Notes: generated by a model from the letters alone, not told the origin. A stretch of 64,000 bases of DNA from Cornus controversa (GCA_026545225.1 CM048845.1:77337033-77401032), one strand, 5' to 3'. Shown: positions 10,428 to 23,238, counted from the stretch's first letter. Made by a program: numbers and translations.

Positions 10428-12795
10428 TGTCACGCCCCGATTTTCGAGTCCCAAAAACGAGGGTGATTAAAGTCAAACACCCACAACTCTCATATACAAT
10501 TCTGCTTTGATACCAAGCTATCATACCCCATTTTTCGAGTCCCAAAAATGAGGGTGATTAAAGTTAAACACTCAAAACTCTCATATACAATCCCACTTTG
10601 ATACTAAGCTATCGCGCCCTATTTTTCGTTCGTGAGTCCGTCCATTAAGTCCTAATGAACGACCTTAACCCTTGAATTAAATGTTTAAATCAATGCGGAA
10701 GCTTAAACCCACACTTGTAGATGAATACGTACAATCTAACCTCAACTAAGCTTAATGGCCCCACACATAGTCACCCATGCATGTCCAATATAGCTTTGGA
10801 CTACAAGGTTTCGATCGTGTGAAATCTACTATTCACACAATCAAAATCTTGATTATGCGAAATCTGTGTTTCACACAATCGAAGTGCTTCGATTATTTGA
10901 AGTACATGCAAAGTTCTTGCGAGATCGTGCTGGAATTTGAGGTCTTATATTATCAAAAATTTTGATGAAAGCTCGCACAATCGATGGATTTCAATTGTGC
11001 GAAAAAGGTCATTTCACACAATGGAAATGCCTTTAATAGATTTTCTGTAATTCTACAGAAAGGCAATTTTTATGCCAAAACTCCATTAATCAATACACGT
11101 ACATTCTCTATGAGATGTTAAACATCCTAAATGTTCCAAACATGTCTCGCAAGGTCCAAACACATAAATTGAATTTTCGATTAATCATATCCATAAAACA
11201 TAGACATTAAGGTTCAAACTAAACATCATATACATTCATTCCTCAAAAGTTATATACATGTCACATATAGGGATTACATTTGAAGTCAATAACATAAAAC
11301 TTGTCCAAATGTAAAACAACATTTCTAAGGAAGGCTAGTCCACATGCCACAAGTCGGCATGGACATCTATATACATGTGTTCAAAAGAAACTCTAAAAAT
11401 CCACTCAAACACTCTCAGCCTGATCCTCTACCGGTGTTTTATCTAAAAAAGAGTTTGGAGAAAGGGGTGAGCATATAACTATGCACAGTAGGAATGATCC
11501 ACCCGATTTAACCTTAACTCAGGCAGTCATGCATGAATGTAAAATAGAATCTCTATACGAACATGGCATGCTTCAATGTTTTTTATGCACAAAACAAAAT
11601 CATTTTTGAAATCTTGAATGAGTTTGCTCACTTCCAACACAAATAAGCAATTTATATGGAATCACGAATCACAAATAACTTAATGTCACGTATACTCTAA
11701 AATTAATTCAACTGAGGACTTCTGCTTGTCACAATCCATAATAAGGGTCTTTTCAAGACTACACACTCTGTTTAAGCTTTACGAGTTCCTAACCCGATGG
11801 AAGCAACATCTGCTTGGCCAAGTTTTGAGTCTTGCACCCTAGTGTTCAGGGCCCTTATTAATTTTCACACATGCCCCAAAAATAACAAATTATCACAAAT
11901 GTGCACATTACCACGCATATGCACAAAACCATAATTGTCACCAATTTCATCCAATGTAAAACATTTATTAAATGAATGAATTTCAATTTCAACTCACGCA
12001 TTTTCCGATGCAAATTCACTCATCTCATGGAAATCAACAACCATGCATTTTACAGAAAATCTTCCCTTATGCATGTCTTCTCACGTAAGGGCAAATTTCA
12101 CAATCTTCCACCAAATGAACACAACGTCACATATTGCATTCATAAACATCAACAATACCCACACAATATATAAATCCTATCTAGACCATGCTAGACAATT
12201 TATATATACAAGAAATATCACATTTCACATAAAATTTCAAAAGAAAGTTTCATGTCATAAGTATGCGACCTATATAATCAAAATAAAGAGAGGATTCACA
12301 CCCCTACCTCAAATCTCAAGCCTTGAAGTTAATGTTCCAAAATCTCAGCTTTTCTATCATTGCCAAAATTGAACTTTGATATGTTCAATGCGTAACCCTT
12401 GCCAAGTAGAGCAATCCCCTTGCCTTCGGCGTTCGCCAAATCCTAACCCAAAATTTTTGAAATGAAGAGAGAAGGGAGAGAGGTGAAGTGGAAGGGTGAG
12501 AGATATATCTTAGATGTGTATCTAATGGCTGAATCCTAGCTCCTAGATATTTATAATATCTTGGGGCACGAAATGACCAAAACACCCCATGTCACTTAAC
12601 GTACGCTCCCGACCTCTGTTTTTGATTTTGAAAGCGGTTATGACTCCAAAATCGCTTTCTTAACTCATTTAACATTTTGTTTGGTCCAAAACCAAAAATA
12701 ATCACATTTAAAACATGCTAACTATCATTTAAAATATAATTAAAAAAAATGATGATTAAAATAGAAACTGGTCAAAATTGGTCCAGGTCTCTACA
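10428..12795 (-). mobile_element. Solo-LTR-like insertion (minus orientation)
   Basis: The plus strand runs TGTCACGCCCC...GGTCTCTACA, so it starts TG and ends CA. Flanking pentamers TCTTA (10423-10427) and TCTTG (12796-12800) match 4 of 5. On the minus strand it begins TGTAGAGACC and ends GGGGCGTGACA, a form common among plant LTRs. A TATA-like TATTATAAATATC near 12545-12558 on that strand is followed by a leader-like CT-rich stretch. No internal domain, primer-binding site or second LTR is present, consistent with a solo LTR. It lies inside the hAT-like element. Family not identified. Confidence 0.55.
10434..10640. repeat. Tandem duplication of ~100 bp at LTR end
   Basis: Two units share CCCAAAAACGAGGGTGATTA, then AACAC, ACTCTCATATACAAT and CTTTGATAC.AAGCTATC; unit 1 is about 10434-10530, unit 2 about 10531-10625. 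The duplication lies at the 3' end of the minus-oriented solo LTR. Confidence 0.85.
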
Positions 12796-13331
12796 TCTTG
12801 TCACCCATATCATATTACATAATGGGTCTTATTGGGTGTGCTGTTATGCATATAGTAAAATTTGTCTTTGAAGTTAGAGAATATATTGGAGACGGTGGTT
12901 TGTGCATGCATGACCATAGTGGTGGTGCTTGGCATTGGATGATGGTTGTTAGTCTCATAGCGAGCTGAGATGGGTCTTCCACAGTGGAGTAGAGCTTCGT
13001 ATGGTGGCCATGCATGGTGTTCGACTTAGGCAGTGGCGTTGACGAGACTTCATGGTGAAGGTGGTCTTTGAGCTCAGAATAGGTGAAAAAGATGGTGATT
13101 GTTGAGGCTCGGCTGGGTCTTCGGCATCAGAGTTTTGCAGAGGTGGAGTTGGGTCTATTCGGTAGTTGTCTTCTATAGAAGGTGCATGGAACTTCGGCTG
13201 GCAATGCCGAAAGAAAACACAAACAAAAAAATGATACCAACAGCCTAAAAGAAAACACAAATCATACCAATAGCCTAAAAAAACACAAAGAAAAAAAACA
13301 CACACAAAATAATTATATATAATATATAAGC

Positions 13332-14103
13332 CAAAGTGCAATAAAACCCCCCGTGCTTTCAAAGAGGTGCAAAATATCCCCTGTGCTACTTTTGGGTGAA
13401 AATAACCTCCCTTAGCTTTTAAATAGTTGCAAAATACCCCCATTTGGACAAAATATAATTTTTTATGACTATTTTACCCTTTATATGTTTATAAAAATAA
13501 AAAATAGAAAAGAGGAGCTTTTTCGGAAAAAAAATTTCGGAAAAAAAATTTAAAATAAAAAATAAGGAGAGGGAATTGTTTCCAAAAACTTTTTTTTTTT
13601 CAAAAATTATTTAGTTTTCGTAAACAATTCCCTCTCTTTATTTTTAGTTATTTTTCCCGAAAACTTATTGTTTCCTTTTTTTTTTTTGTTTTTTGAAATT
13701 GTTTTCGGAAATTTTTTCCATTAGAAAGAAAGGGAATTTCTAAAAACAAAAAAAACAATTGAAAATAATTTTTGAAAAAAAAAATAGTTTTCGGAAACAA
13801 TTCCCTCTCTTTATTTTTAATTTTTTTTTTTGCCGAAAATTATTTCCAAAATTCTTTTCCGGAAAAAACTCCTCTTTTTTTATTAAGGTAAAAAAAAATT
13901 AATATAAAAAAACCCTATTTTCTCTATTTTTATTTTATTTTTATAGACATATAAAGGGTAAAATGATCATAGAAAAATATATTTTGTTCAAAGGAATGTA
14001 TTTTGGAACTATTTGAAAGCTAAAAGGGGTTATTTGGACTCAAAAATAATAGAATGAGGTATTTTTCATCTCTTTGAAAATATAGGGAGGTTATTGCACT
14101 TTG
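13332..14103. mobile_element. Long-TIR MITE (Mutator-like style)
   Basis: CAAAGTGCAATAAAACCCCC on the left pairs with GGGAGGTTATTGCACTTTG on the right. Inner blocks (GGTGCAAAATA / TATTTTTCATCTC; AAAATACCCCC / GTATTTTGG; TTTTACCCTTTATATG / CATATAAAGGGTAAAA; GGAGAGGGAATTGTTTCC / ACAATTCCCTCTCTTT) pair in mirrored order, so arms extend for about 300 bases each. It encodes nothing. Target duplication is not assignable because both flanks are TA-rich. Confidence 0.75.
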
Positions 14104-14402
14104 ACTTAATATATATAAAGAATATATAAAAATATATAGACAGAATATATATATATATATACACACACACACAATATATATAACTGGCCGTGACTTGATG
14201 AGAGAGAAGAAGAAAGAAGAGAGAGAGAGGGGAGAGAGAAAATAAAATAAGAGTCAGGATATTTTGGTTCTTTTATGTAATTTTAAAGATTAAATAACTC
14301 ATAAAGTTTCATAAAGTTAGTAAAATAAAATAAAATTAAAGATTAGGTAAAAGCTCAAGTCGGGTTTAGCCCGAGTTGCACCTGGAACACCCTAGCAGGA
14401 AG

Positions 14403-16988
14403 GTCGTTCCATGTTTTTGATTTGCACACCAGAGTAAGCGGTTAATGAGAGGCTTCACTGGAAAAAAAAACATTAGCCACCATCGTTCATTGCGCATTGC
14501 GTCGTCGAATTCTTCCGCCCTCGAAACGGTATTATTTCCTCTCTCTCTCCTTCGATTTGATGAATCTTCCTTTAATGGAACTTTTTCTATCATTTTAGCT
14601 TTTTGTGTTTATTATTGTAGCAATAACATTTCTGTAGGGTTTAAGGAAATGGAACTTAAGAATTTAATCTCTTAAGAATTAGGAACTTGCTGTGAGTGAG
14701 TTTAAGAATTTATATCAATTGTTCAATTTAATGGCTATCTGAGTTTTTTTCTTTTTTCTTTTTCCAGTTAGAGTGAATATTTGATGTCGATTATGAGTTT
14801 ATGACATTAAAGTCCTTTATTATTTTGACAGACTAGGTTTGAATGGCATTTCTTATTGTACAATTGCTTTTTTATATTCAAATAATTTTATTACATTATC
14901 TATGAACACTTTTTATGCCTTTAGATAATTTATTCCATGATTATGAGGGTATAGCTGAAAATGGAATAGTTTTCGGTCTTCAGTATTTTGTATTATCAAT
15001 CATTTTTAATAAATTCAGTACTCAATTCTGACAGGACTATTGTGTTTTTAGTTTATAATACAGCACTTGATTTTTAGCTTTATCAAATAGCTTCTCGCGC
15101 TAATTTTACAGTCAATGAGTATTGGAATTAAAAATGAAACCAACTTTTATTGTAAAGACTTATCACTTAAAGCAGCAATAGAAAATAATTGTTTATGGAC
15201 AATTGATATGCATGAAGGCAACTGTGCATTGCTTGATGATTTTATTTACTCTCTTGACTAGAAGAGTTGATAATAAATAATCCTCCTATCGTTGTGATCT
15301 ATCATTTATGTGTGAAAGGCTAAACTCCCTGCAATGGATTGATTTCTAAACTTTGTATTGAGATTGATGAGTCTTTGAGTTAAGAGATGGTTCTGTTTAT
15401 AAAATGCAGACCTAAAAGTAATTTGTAGTAATGCATTTATTGTGGAGGGTATAAATACCACCACATAACAATAGTTTCCCACTTTCCCTTGTATATTAAG
15501 TATTTGTTACCAATTTAAAAGCAAAACATTTAGTGTTTTTATTTCTTTTATTTTGCATTCCATGTAAAATCAAAGAAAGAAAAAACAATATATATATATA
15601 TATATATATCAATCTTAAGACTTTTAACTTAGTGAAACTCTATTCAAGCGTCTAGGAGGGTAAATGCGATAGATTTTGAAGCATTACACATAATCTTGCT
15701 TTCTTTTCATTATGATTTGATCCTTTGATTTTTTTTCTTTTACAATTAAAATCACACAAAAAAAAAAGTCTCTTACTCTTGAGAACATCAAGGAAAAGAA
15801 CGTTTTGTGGTTCTCTTTTCATCGTCGTTTTTCCTTTTCCTTAAAACATAAAAAGAGAAACACCCCTTACTTCTTAAAACCATGAGAATTGAGAAGCTCA
15901 TTGGAGCATCAAGGAAGATAAAGGTGAATGGCATAGATCTCAAGTTACTATTTGGAGTCATATTATTTTTTTTTTTCTGATTTATGTCAATGATTTTTCT
16001 TTCTCTGTGCAATCACCAATTAACTCCTTTTTTACATATTAGAACCTTGAACAGTAAATGCATTCACAAGAATAAGGCAAGGATGATGATGGATTAGTGA
16101 AACCTATTTGAGAATCGAGGAAGAGAAAAGGTGATAGATTTCAAAGGATGCTGATTTTATTTTGTTTCCATGTATAATCACCAAAAACACTATTTTTACT
16201 CTTAAAACATCAAACTCAGAGGAATCCAATTTGAACACATAAATGTGACAGATCTAGAAGTCTTTATTAAGACTCCCATAATTTGTTGTATTTTTTTTAT
16301 TGAATATATATATATATTCAATAAGATATCATAGAAAAGCACCCAAACCAACTTTTTCAGTCTTAAAACCTGGAAGCTTATAAAAGCTCCATTCCAGTAT
16401 TGAGAAATAAAAAATTGAAAATAAAGGATATTGAAGCCATACTGTGTTGTGAGACTCAATGTAAAAAGACCCTTTTCCTCTTAAAATATTAACATAGGGA
16501 AAAACAAAATACTCCTAGATTAGCATTAAGCAGAGTCTTGCTCTGCCTGGTATGTGCATGTCTCTCCTAAGTTCTGTTTTCCATTTGCCATTTGTGCAAT
16601 TTAGGTCTCTGTCCCTGTCCCACCCCAACCCTTCCCCACCCAAAAAAAAAAAAAGAAAGAAAGGAAAAGGATTTTTCTGATTCCCCCAATCTTAGGGATT
16701 GTTCGCTGAGGGGAAACAAATTTTTTTCATTGAAACACCCAAAAAATATGGCTTCTTTTAGGCCAAATTGAGTAGCAAGGACGAATTCGAATAGTCTGCC
16801 TCTTTATATGTTCTTTCTGTGTTCTCTCCACTGTGATATAATCATATAAATTTTGAGCTTTTACTCTATTAAGGGAGATGTTTTCTTTCTGTAGGGGCTT
16901 CAGTGTTTTGGGAGTTTTTGTTTATATTGAAGTAGAGATGGGTGAGGTTTGTATAAAAACATGAATTTTATTTACATCGCTTAACAAG
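14403..16988 (+). other. Region upstream of ankyrin-type gene; possible 5' exon unresolved
   Basis: The first 160 bases (14400-14560) look like a plant 5' leader: CT-rich with TCTCTCTCTCC. An ATG at 14445 opens a frame MRGFTGKKNIS..SSALET up to a possible donor GTATTA at 14533. This could be exon 1 of the gene whose downstream exons begin at 16989, but no alignment supports it. The rest is AT-rich intron-like DNA with an (AT)n tract at 15591-15609 and no confident exon. Confidence 0.35.
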
Positions 16989-19900
16989 GAACATTCCCAC
17001 TGCATGAAGCAGCATTTTGTTTGTCTGCTCACTTAATTGAGTTATTCCTTCAGCATGGAGCTCAGGCTGATGCAAGATGCAGTGCTGCTTACTCAGAGCA
17101 CAATGGGCTGCTTCCTCTCCAAAAAGCACTTCAAAAAATAAGGTAAAGCTTATGTATCATGCTACATGTTGTGCTTTCTTGGTCCTTTTTGCAGAGTTTT
17201 AATGAAAATTCACTTGTCATTATATACATATACTATTTATTAGTTTTTTATTATTTACTTTCCAATTTTTTGCTTTTCATTCTTGGTTTAGATCTCACAA
17301 AAATCTCATCCAGTGGAGTTGTGGAGATTCCATCTTCAAGTTGATCACGATACTTTGCCTGCCCATAATGGTTTGTTTTTCATTCAAAATTAGTTGTGAA
17401 TTGCATACTATGCCTTTTTTTATAAAAGGCAAATTTCAAAAACCTATTCAGGAAAAAAATGCAAAAATCTCCCTGAACTATCAATTTTTTTGCACATAAC
17501 CCATTTAATTATTTGTGGCAAATAACCCCGTGAAGTTAGTCAAAGTTTTGCAAGTAGCTGCATGCTGACACTAAAAAACAAACTTAGAGATTGCGAAGCA
17601 CATGACTGACTTTTATAGTGCTATTATTACCCTTTGGACTTGACCTATATACTCTTGACCGTTGTAATGATTTAAGATTATAGAACCAGATCTAGACCCA
17701 TCTCTGATCAGAAGTAAAAATCCAAGTTTGCTCTTTTTTAATGAACTTAAATAGTCTGTTAAACCCATTTATTCTTAGTCATTCTTTATTCTTCTTGAAA
17801 ATTTAAATTTTTTTTCACCTGTCATCTTTTACTGAGAAAATATCCTAATATTTTCCATTTTTTTGAAGTTCGAATCTGATTAATTTTTGGATTTAATTCT
17901 ACAACCAACAATGCTAAAGGCTTCTAGTACCAGCCAGCCTCTCTGCTGCCATAAGTCCGGCATTGCATAATTATTAGCAAAATGCCCCACCATAATATTG
18001 AATCTCACATCGCTCCAAAACTGAAACTAATTCATAAGACCCAAATGTGTAAGAATTCCCGAGGGGAGTACAAGAATTCCAGAGGTTTATTCTGTATACA
18101 ATTCCCAATAATATATATATATATAGGTACATGTGTACAGAAAAGCAATAGAAGAGCCCGATCCACTTGGATAGAAAGATTTAGAAATATGACATTTTAG
18201 TTATTCTAGGACACTTGTGGGGGAAACAAATTCAGAAGGGACGAGTATTGTTGTGGGATCTTGACAATCTATGATACAAACTGTGATTATGAGGATGATG
18301 GGGGTGGATCTCTTCATCTTCCATGCCATCCGAAGACAATATATATGCATGCACTCAAAAGAAGAGGCCCATATAAACAATAGATATAGAAACATACTTA
18401 ACATTTTAGCTATTCATGATGGACACTTGTGGGGGGAAGCAATTCCAGAATACAAAAGAGATCAAGGAGTCAACCTGCCATTTTAGCTAATCTGCAAAAA
18501 GATGATAGTTCAGTACAATGTAAATCTGTAAGCTGAAGAGCAGTACAATATTCGAAGATGCTTATGCTCGTATCGGTTCACTTGCTCATTTGGCAGAAAG
18601 AAGCATTGGAGTCAACCAGGTCAGTTGCACGAAATACAGAAGAGATAAAAAATGTAATTCGCCTGCATGCCAAAGATGGCAAACTCATTGAGCTGGCTGT
18701 TCTACTAATGGTAGCTCGGGAAAAGGCTATGGAACCAATCACCTTTGAGGGCATTGAATGTTTTAATTCAGATGGATGCATGACACTTCGTGAATGTGTT
18801 ATCATTGAACTTGCGGCTCAAATTCATTACGAGTATAAATTTATGGGTAAAAGTGAAGAGAGGAAGTTGGCTCAAAATCATAAGGAGTTGAAGGAGGCGA
18901 TGGTGTCTACACTACAGTTACTTGAAATTTTTGAGAGGGCTGGTGATGCTATTGAGGCATATCTTCAGTTAGAGCGAACTAATGTAAGTTGGAATTATAT
19001 TAATTTCTTGTGCTTAGTGCTTCCCCAATTCACGAGAAGGGAAGGAGATACAATATATTTGGTTACAGATTATAAGTCGCTAAGTTGGTCAGGTTCCTTG
19101 GGGATTTATGAGTAGATTGGAACATGTTGTTGCCTTTTTGGCCCTTCTGTTTTAATTGTACGTACATTAGGTTGTAGTCTTTTCTGTGCATTCTGTTATC
19201 TCTCCTCTTTTTATTATTTTATGTATTCATTTCTAGTAAATTTGATGTTTCTTACAGGCATCAAAGGAACAGGTGCCCAGGAAGTTACTGGGATTCTTGG
19301 TGACGCAGGCTTCACTTTGAATTCCAAAGACACTGATTTATGCGACATAGTGGACTGGTTCTCCTATTTTCGATTCTATTTTGTTTTTTGTTTCCTCTTC
19401 CCATCTTACATCCTTTACTTGGTTTCCGAATAAAATTAACTTTCCTTACTCAGAAAAAACAATGAAAGACAAACCTTCAAACCCTCGATAATGACTAATG
19501 ATTTTTGCTTCGTCTTGGCATGTACTTCCTATGTGATTGCAAATTTTACCCAACCATGCTGGTCTTTCAACACTCCAGTGATCCTGTCCAAGATGAGAAG
19601 GGAAAATCAGGTCAATTGTTGATTTCTTCTTGTTTGGACACTTGATTTTCCTATACATGTTTATACATATATTTTGCAGAAAGAAAATAAAAAACTGAAA
19701 TTTTCTTTTCAAGAATGGAGAATTGCTGAAAGAGAATACAACTGTAATTTTGTGTTTATTCTTTTTTGGTGTAGAGGAGCCTACAAAATGTGGATCCGAA
19801 TGTCAGGATGTAGGTGTGCCATATTCGCAACAAGAAGATTCTTTCAACAAAAATGTAAGAAATTATATAAATTCTCTTTGTTGCCATTTATTCTTCGTCT

Positions 19901-20611
19901 CTTTCACCTTGTTTTTTTACTTCCTTCTCTTGATTTACACTTTTCAAGTGGTGGTAGAATCATTTCCTTGAGCTGTTTTCCATGTGCCTTACTAAAAGAT
20001 TTGTTTATATACATTAACCACTATACATTGTTTATTTTTTTGAAAAAATGTTTGTTTTCAGTAACCACCTTAAATTGTTCCTTTTTTTTTTGTAAAAAAT
20101 ATTAAAAAAATTTGAAAATGGTATTTGTTGGTGAAATATTTCTTTATCTTTTTGTTCGTGTGCTATTTTAGTAATTTTTACTTCTCTGAGTTGGGGGTCA
20201 CCTTACTGTATGAAATTTGAATCTGGCATCTTGTATATCTTGAATAACAAATAGGTATATAGAAATATATATATTTTGGGACTACTTAGCATTTAGTTTG
20301 TGTACTCTTCCTTTTTTTAATTTTGGATTTCAACCCAATTGACATAATATACCTTCCCTTCTTTGCAGCAAAAGCCGATAAATCATTTTCCAGACAAGTT
20401 GAGCTTTCCAGGTGCGCGAAACTATGGGACCTTTGGAGGTCAGTCTGCAGTTTCGACTTCTGGTTTTCAGCCACTAAATGCACGTTTTCACTCAGAAGCC
20501 AGATTATGTTCAAGAGCTCCTGGAAAAGGACATCATGTTGGAAGTCTTCCTTCAACCAAGCGATTGGCTAACTGCATGTCATTGGTAAAGAGAGGTTTAA
20601 AATGGTTGTAG
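16989..20611 (+). CDS. Ankyrin-repeat-type protein gene, 3' exons
   Basis: Supported exons: 16989-17142, 17292-17370, 18597-18983, 19281 onward (3' end unresolved), 19777-19854 and 20369-20611 (stop TAG 20609-20611). The first four junctions keep frame with AG and GT borders. Exon 1 reads GTFPLHEAAFCLSAHLIELF then LQHGAQADARC, an ankyrin repeat. The next exons give WSCGDSIFKLITILCLPIM and KEALESTRSVARNTEEI, then a helical region rich in EELA and ending GDAIEAYLQLERTN, then EVTGILGDAGFTLNSKDTDL. The last exon encodes QKPINHFPDKL..LVKRGLKWL. Small exons between 19560 and 19760 (ILSKMRRENQ, NGELLKENTT) are plausible. The architecture is like plant ankyrin-repeat proteins with a long helical extension; function unknown. 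An upstream stop in exon 1's frame fits an intron. Whether the whole gene is intact cannot be decided without the 5' exons. Confidence 0.6.
17420..17660. repeat. Possible MITE remnant in ankyrin-gene intron upstream part
   Basis: GGCAAATTTCAAAAACCTAT then TGCAAAAATCTCCCTGAACT and TGGCAAATAACCCCGTGAAG resemble one arm of the long-TIR MITE families elsewhere in this window (13332, 62925). The mirrored arm is not evident. Confidence 0.4.
18189..18455. repeat. Direct repeat of ~55 bp within intron
   Basis: ACATTTTAGTTATTCTAGG..ACACTTGTGGGGG..CAAATTCAGAA at 18190-18235 recurs as ACATTTTAGCTATTCATG..ACACTTGTGGGGGG..CAATTCCAGAA at 18401-18452. A third partial unit (CCATTTTAGCTAATC) lies at 18478. 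All sit in the intron before the exon at 18597. Confidence 0.7.
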
Positions 20612-23038
20612 GTTTGCTGTCACGGCACTGGATTACTTTAGGAGTGAAATTCTAATCTTTCTACTTATTATAATATTATGGATTTCTTATCTTCAAGTTT
20701 TCTTTGCTATTTTATTTTTTTCTTTGTATTTTGGGGCTTCAATTACTTAGAATTTGAGTTTGATTTGCTTGTGAGCAAAAAAAAATGTTTTTATTCTCTG
20801 CAAGAGTTCTTAGATATCTAATTGACAGTTGTTTGAACCATATTTATGTATTAACGATGATAGTGTGGTAGATGGTGGATGATGAGTAGGAGTAATAGTA
20901 GCAATTTTAGTCCCACACGTTTTTTAGTGGTGTGTTTGTATTTGTGAGTAATAGTAGCAATTTTAGTCCCACACTTTTATTTTTTATGAGTGAAAACAAA
21001 ATTTAAAAATAACGTCCATTAAATTTGTTGTTTCATATTTTTGAGAACAAAAAGTAAAAAATAGTGTTGAGTAACACATTTGTTACACATTTTTTTTTTA
21101 TATTTGAATCTGTAACTATTAGACAATACAAAAGAATTTTTTTGCATAATTAGTCTTCCATAGGTGTGATATCATATATATATATATATATGAAAATTAA
21201 ATTAAATTAAAATTGATACCATATATATGAAAAAATTAAGTTAAAAAAATGATACAAGTTAAAAGATAATAATATAAATAACATATATCATAAAGAGTTA
21301 TTATTTATAAGTGAATTTTTTATTTTAAAAGAAGATGAAAGTAAGAGCATTTTCAAAGTGTTTTTTATTTTAATATAGATAATTTATGCACATTATAGTT
21401 TATTATATTAATTTATTATATATTATTTAACTTAGTAGACAAGAAAAATATTATAATATGTAAATAAGAAAATAATTGTGCAAAAAATAATGGATAGTGA
21501 AAGTTATGTTTAATATTATATATTATTTAATTAAACGGGTCCCGCTACAGTTTAGAGAATATTTCCTTACTATAGTAAAGAAATAGAAAAAACATGTTTT
21601 TTTTTTCTTTCTTTCACAAAAATGAGAAATATTTTTCATTACAGAGAATAGAAACATTTTACTAAATATATTTTTTGTTTTCATTTTTACTTTTTTAGGA
21701 GATAAAAATATATAAAAAAAAAATATTTTCGTCAGTGAACAAGTACTAAAGTTTACGTTGTTTCTTAAAAGTCAAAGAAATAGCCTATTTCTTTTCATCC
21801 AAAAGAGGGTAGTAGAGGATATATTGGTAAAATAATAACAGAAAAAATATGACTTACTTTTTTTTTTGGGTAACGTGTGAAAATGTTGATGTTAGTCCAA
21901 AAATAATTTAAAAAAATTAATTCTAATTTTACACTTCAAATGTGTAGAAAGACTATAATAGCCTCCAACATTTTCCTTGAAATCATCATATTCAAAGATT
22001 AATAAAAAGACAATATTGGCCTTGGTTGACAATTACCCCAATGGACACACGTGCTCTGATTTTTTCAAATAATGATGACTTTACGTCGACGAAGACCCGA
22101 GTCCGTGCAAGTTACATGGCATTCACAAACCATGGCATGGCAGCAACTGATAAAAGTAAAATTCACAAGAGCATTCTTCAGTCAAGGCAGCAAAAGTGAT
22201 AAATGTATTATAATTCACAATATCATTCTTAAGTCTTCCAAAAAGGAGACCAAACAGTATTACAGTACAAGACCTTCAGAGTAGTCCATTGAGATATAAA
22301 TTTTGTTGGTTATCTATGTTCAAGGTGCCTTCGTATATAACCGTCTAGTGGCTAAGCAGGCAGGCGTATCTCATCTCTTGAGGACATTTATAATACATCC
22401 ACTTTAAATAAATCAAGTAAATCTTAATTGTGTGTGTACATCATGCGCGATAAATTTTATTGTGCCACGCATTATCAGATTTATCGAATGTATTTATACT
22501 GGATGTATTGTAAATCTTCTACTATCTCTTGTGATAACTAAATAAAAAGGTGACAGTGGAGCAAGGATCAAGAAGGGCGAAGCCCTTTAACCCCGGTAAT
22601 TTAAGGGCATAACGAAATTTCAAACAAAGAGTGTGTCGAAATTGACCTACAGCCCTGCTTTGGCGACATTCTAGTCATTGGCATCTGCAAAACATGAAAC
22701 GTAAACAGTTGTCGAATCAATTAATTTTTATGAAAGTAAGGCGACTACAGAGAAAATATGCATTACAGACCCTTTTAGGTAATTTCATTCCCCAAATAGT
22801 TTACAACAAGGTTAAACAGAATTCAACTACCCAAGCATGGTGACTTAACTTTGCAATAAGATGTAAAAGGTAACAAAGAATGGAAAAGCTTACACCACAG
22901 CCTCCAGCAAGTACCTTCCAAATTCATTATATTTCTAGAGAAATTGGTCTTTGTGTGACTTCAATCCTTTCATACGTTTTACAGTGCAAGCTTGCAGGCC
23001 GGATCACAGTGCATGATAGATGAGATAAGTAATCATAT
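20612..23038. other. Intergenic AT-rich DNA, no gene seen
   Basis: Contains a 29-base direct duplication (GAGTAATAGTAGCAATTTTA.. at 20888 and 20946), an (AT)n tract at 21176-21191 and AT-rich filler. At 22385-22516 ATTTATAATACATCCA and TGGATGTATTGTAAAT face each other about 130 bases apart, possibly a degraded MITE. On the minus strand near 22553-22700 a TTTTGCAG followed by ATGCCAATGACTAG looks splice-like but opens only an 18-residue frame. Confidence 0.55.
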
Positions 23039-23066
23039 TAGGCTACTCGAAACAAAAGTTGCAATT

Positions 23067-23174
23067 TTTTTTTTTTTTTTTTATCATGGCAGGCTCCACA
23101 TAGGGAGAGTCGAACCTCGACCTTTCCTGTGAAAAGGTCTGGAGGTACCACTCGTCCACAGAGGGCAGTGGTAA
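23067..23174 (-). mobile_element. tRNA-derived SINE with 13-bp target duplication
   Basis: Read on the minus strand, the unit starts CCACTGCCCTCTGTGGACGA with an A-box-like GTGGACGAGTGG, has a B-box GGTTCGACTCT about 45 bases on, and ends GGAGCCTGCCATGAT followed by an A-run of about 20. The whole is flanked by a perfect 13-base direct repeat AAAAGTTGCAATT (23054-23066 and 23175-23187). This is the full signature of a tRNA-derived SINE copied by LINE machinery. The perfect duplication suggests recent insertion. Confidence 0.9.
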
Positions 23175-23238
23175 AAAAGTTGCAATTGACTTTGGTACAA
23201 ATGACCATAAAAATAATGTGATCCTTAATTAACAACCT

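Larger units (their letters stand above)
8845..14394. mobile_element. Large hAT-like non-autonomous element carrying nested insertions
   Basis: Left end TAGGGGTGTAACTTGGGCGA and right end (inverted: TAGGGTGTTCCAGGTGCAAC then TCGGGCTAAACCCGA) share TAGGG termini and the subterminal order AACT-GGGC-ACCCGA. Flanks GTAGTAAG (8837-8844) and GCAGGAAG (14395-14402) match 6 of 8. The span includes a 2.4-kb solo-LTR-like insertion (10428-12795) and a 0.77-kb long-TIR MITE (13332-14103). Without them the element is about 2.4 kb, made of CT-rich and GGTGGT-rich non-coding DNA. No transposase was found. The distance between ends and the imperfect duplication leave room for doubt. Confidence 0.45.

Noticed and set aside
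10012-10470. Open frames at 10012-10230 and 10255-10470
   Set aside because: GGTGGT-rich low-complexity translation, no domain, and the second runs into the solo LTR end.
12955-13443. 162-codon minus-strand open frame
   Set aside because: It crosses the border of the MITE at 13332 and is Cys/Phe/Leu-rich translation of repeats; no homology pattern.
23085-23170. A tRNA gene on the minus strand
   Set aside because: A and B boxes are present but no cloverleaf with acceptor stem can be drawn; poly(A) and target duplications show a SINE.
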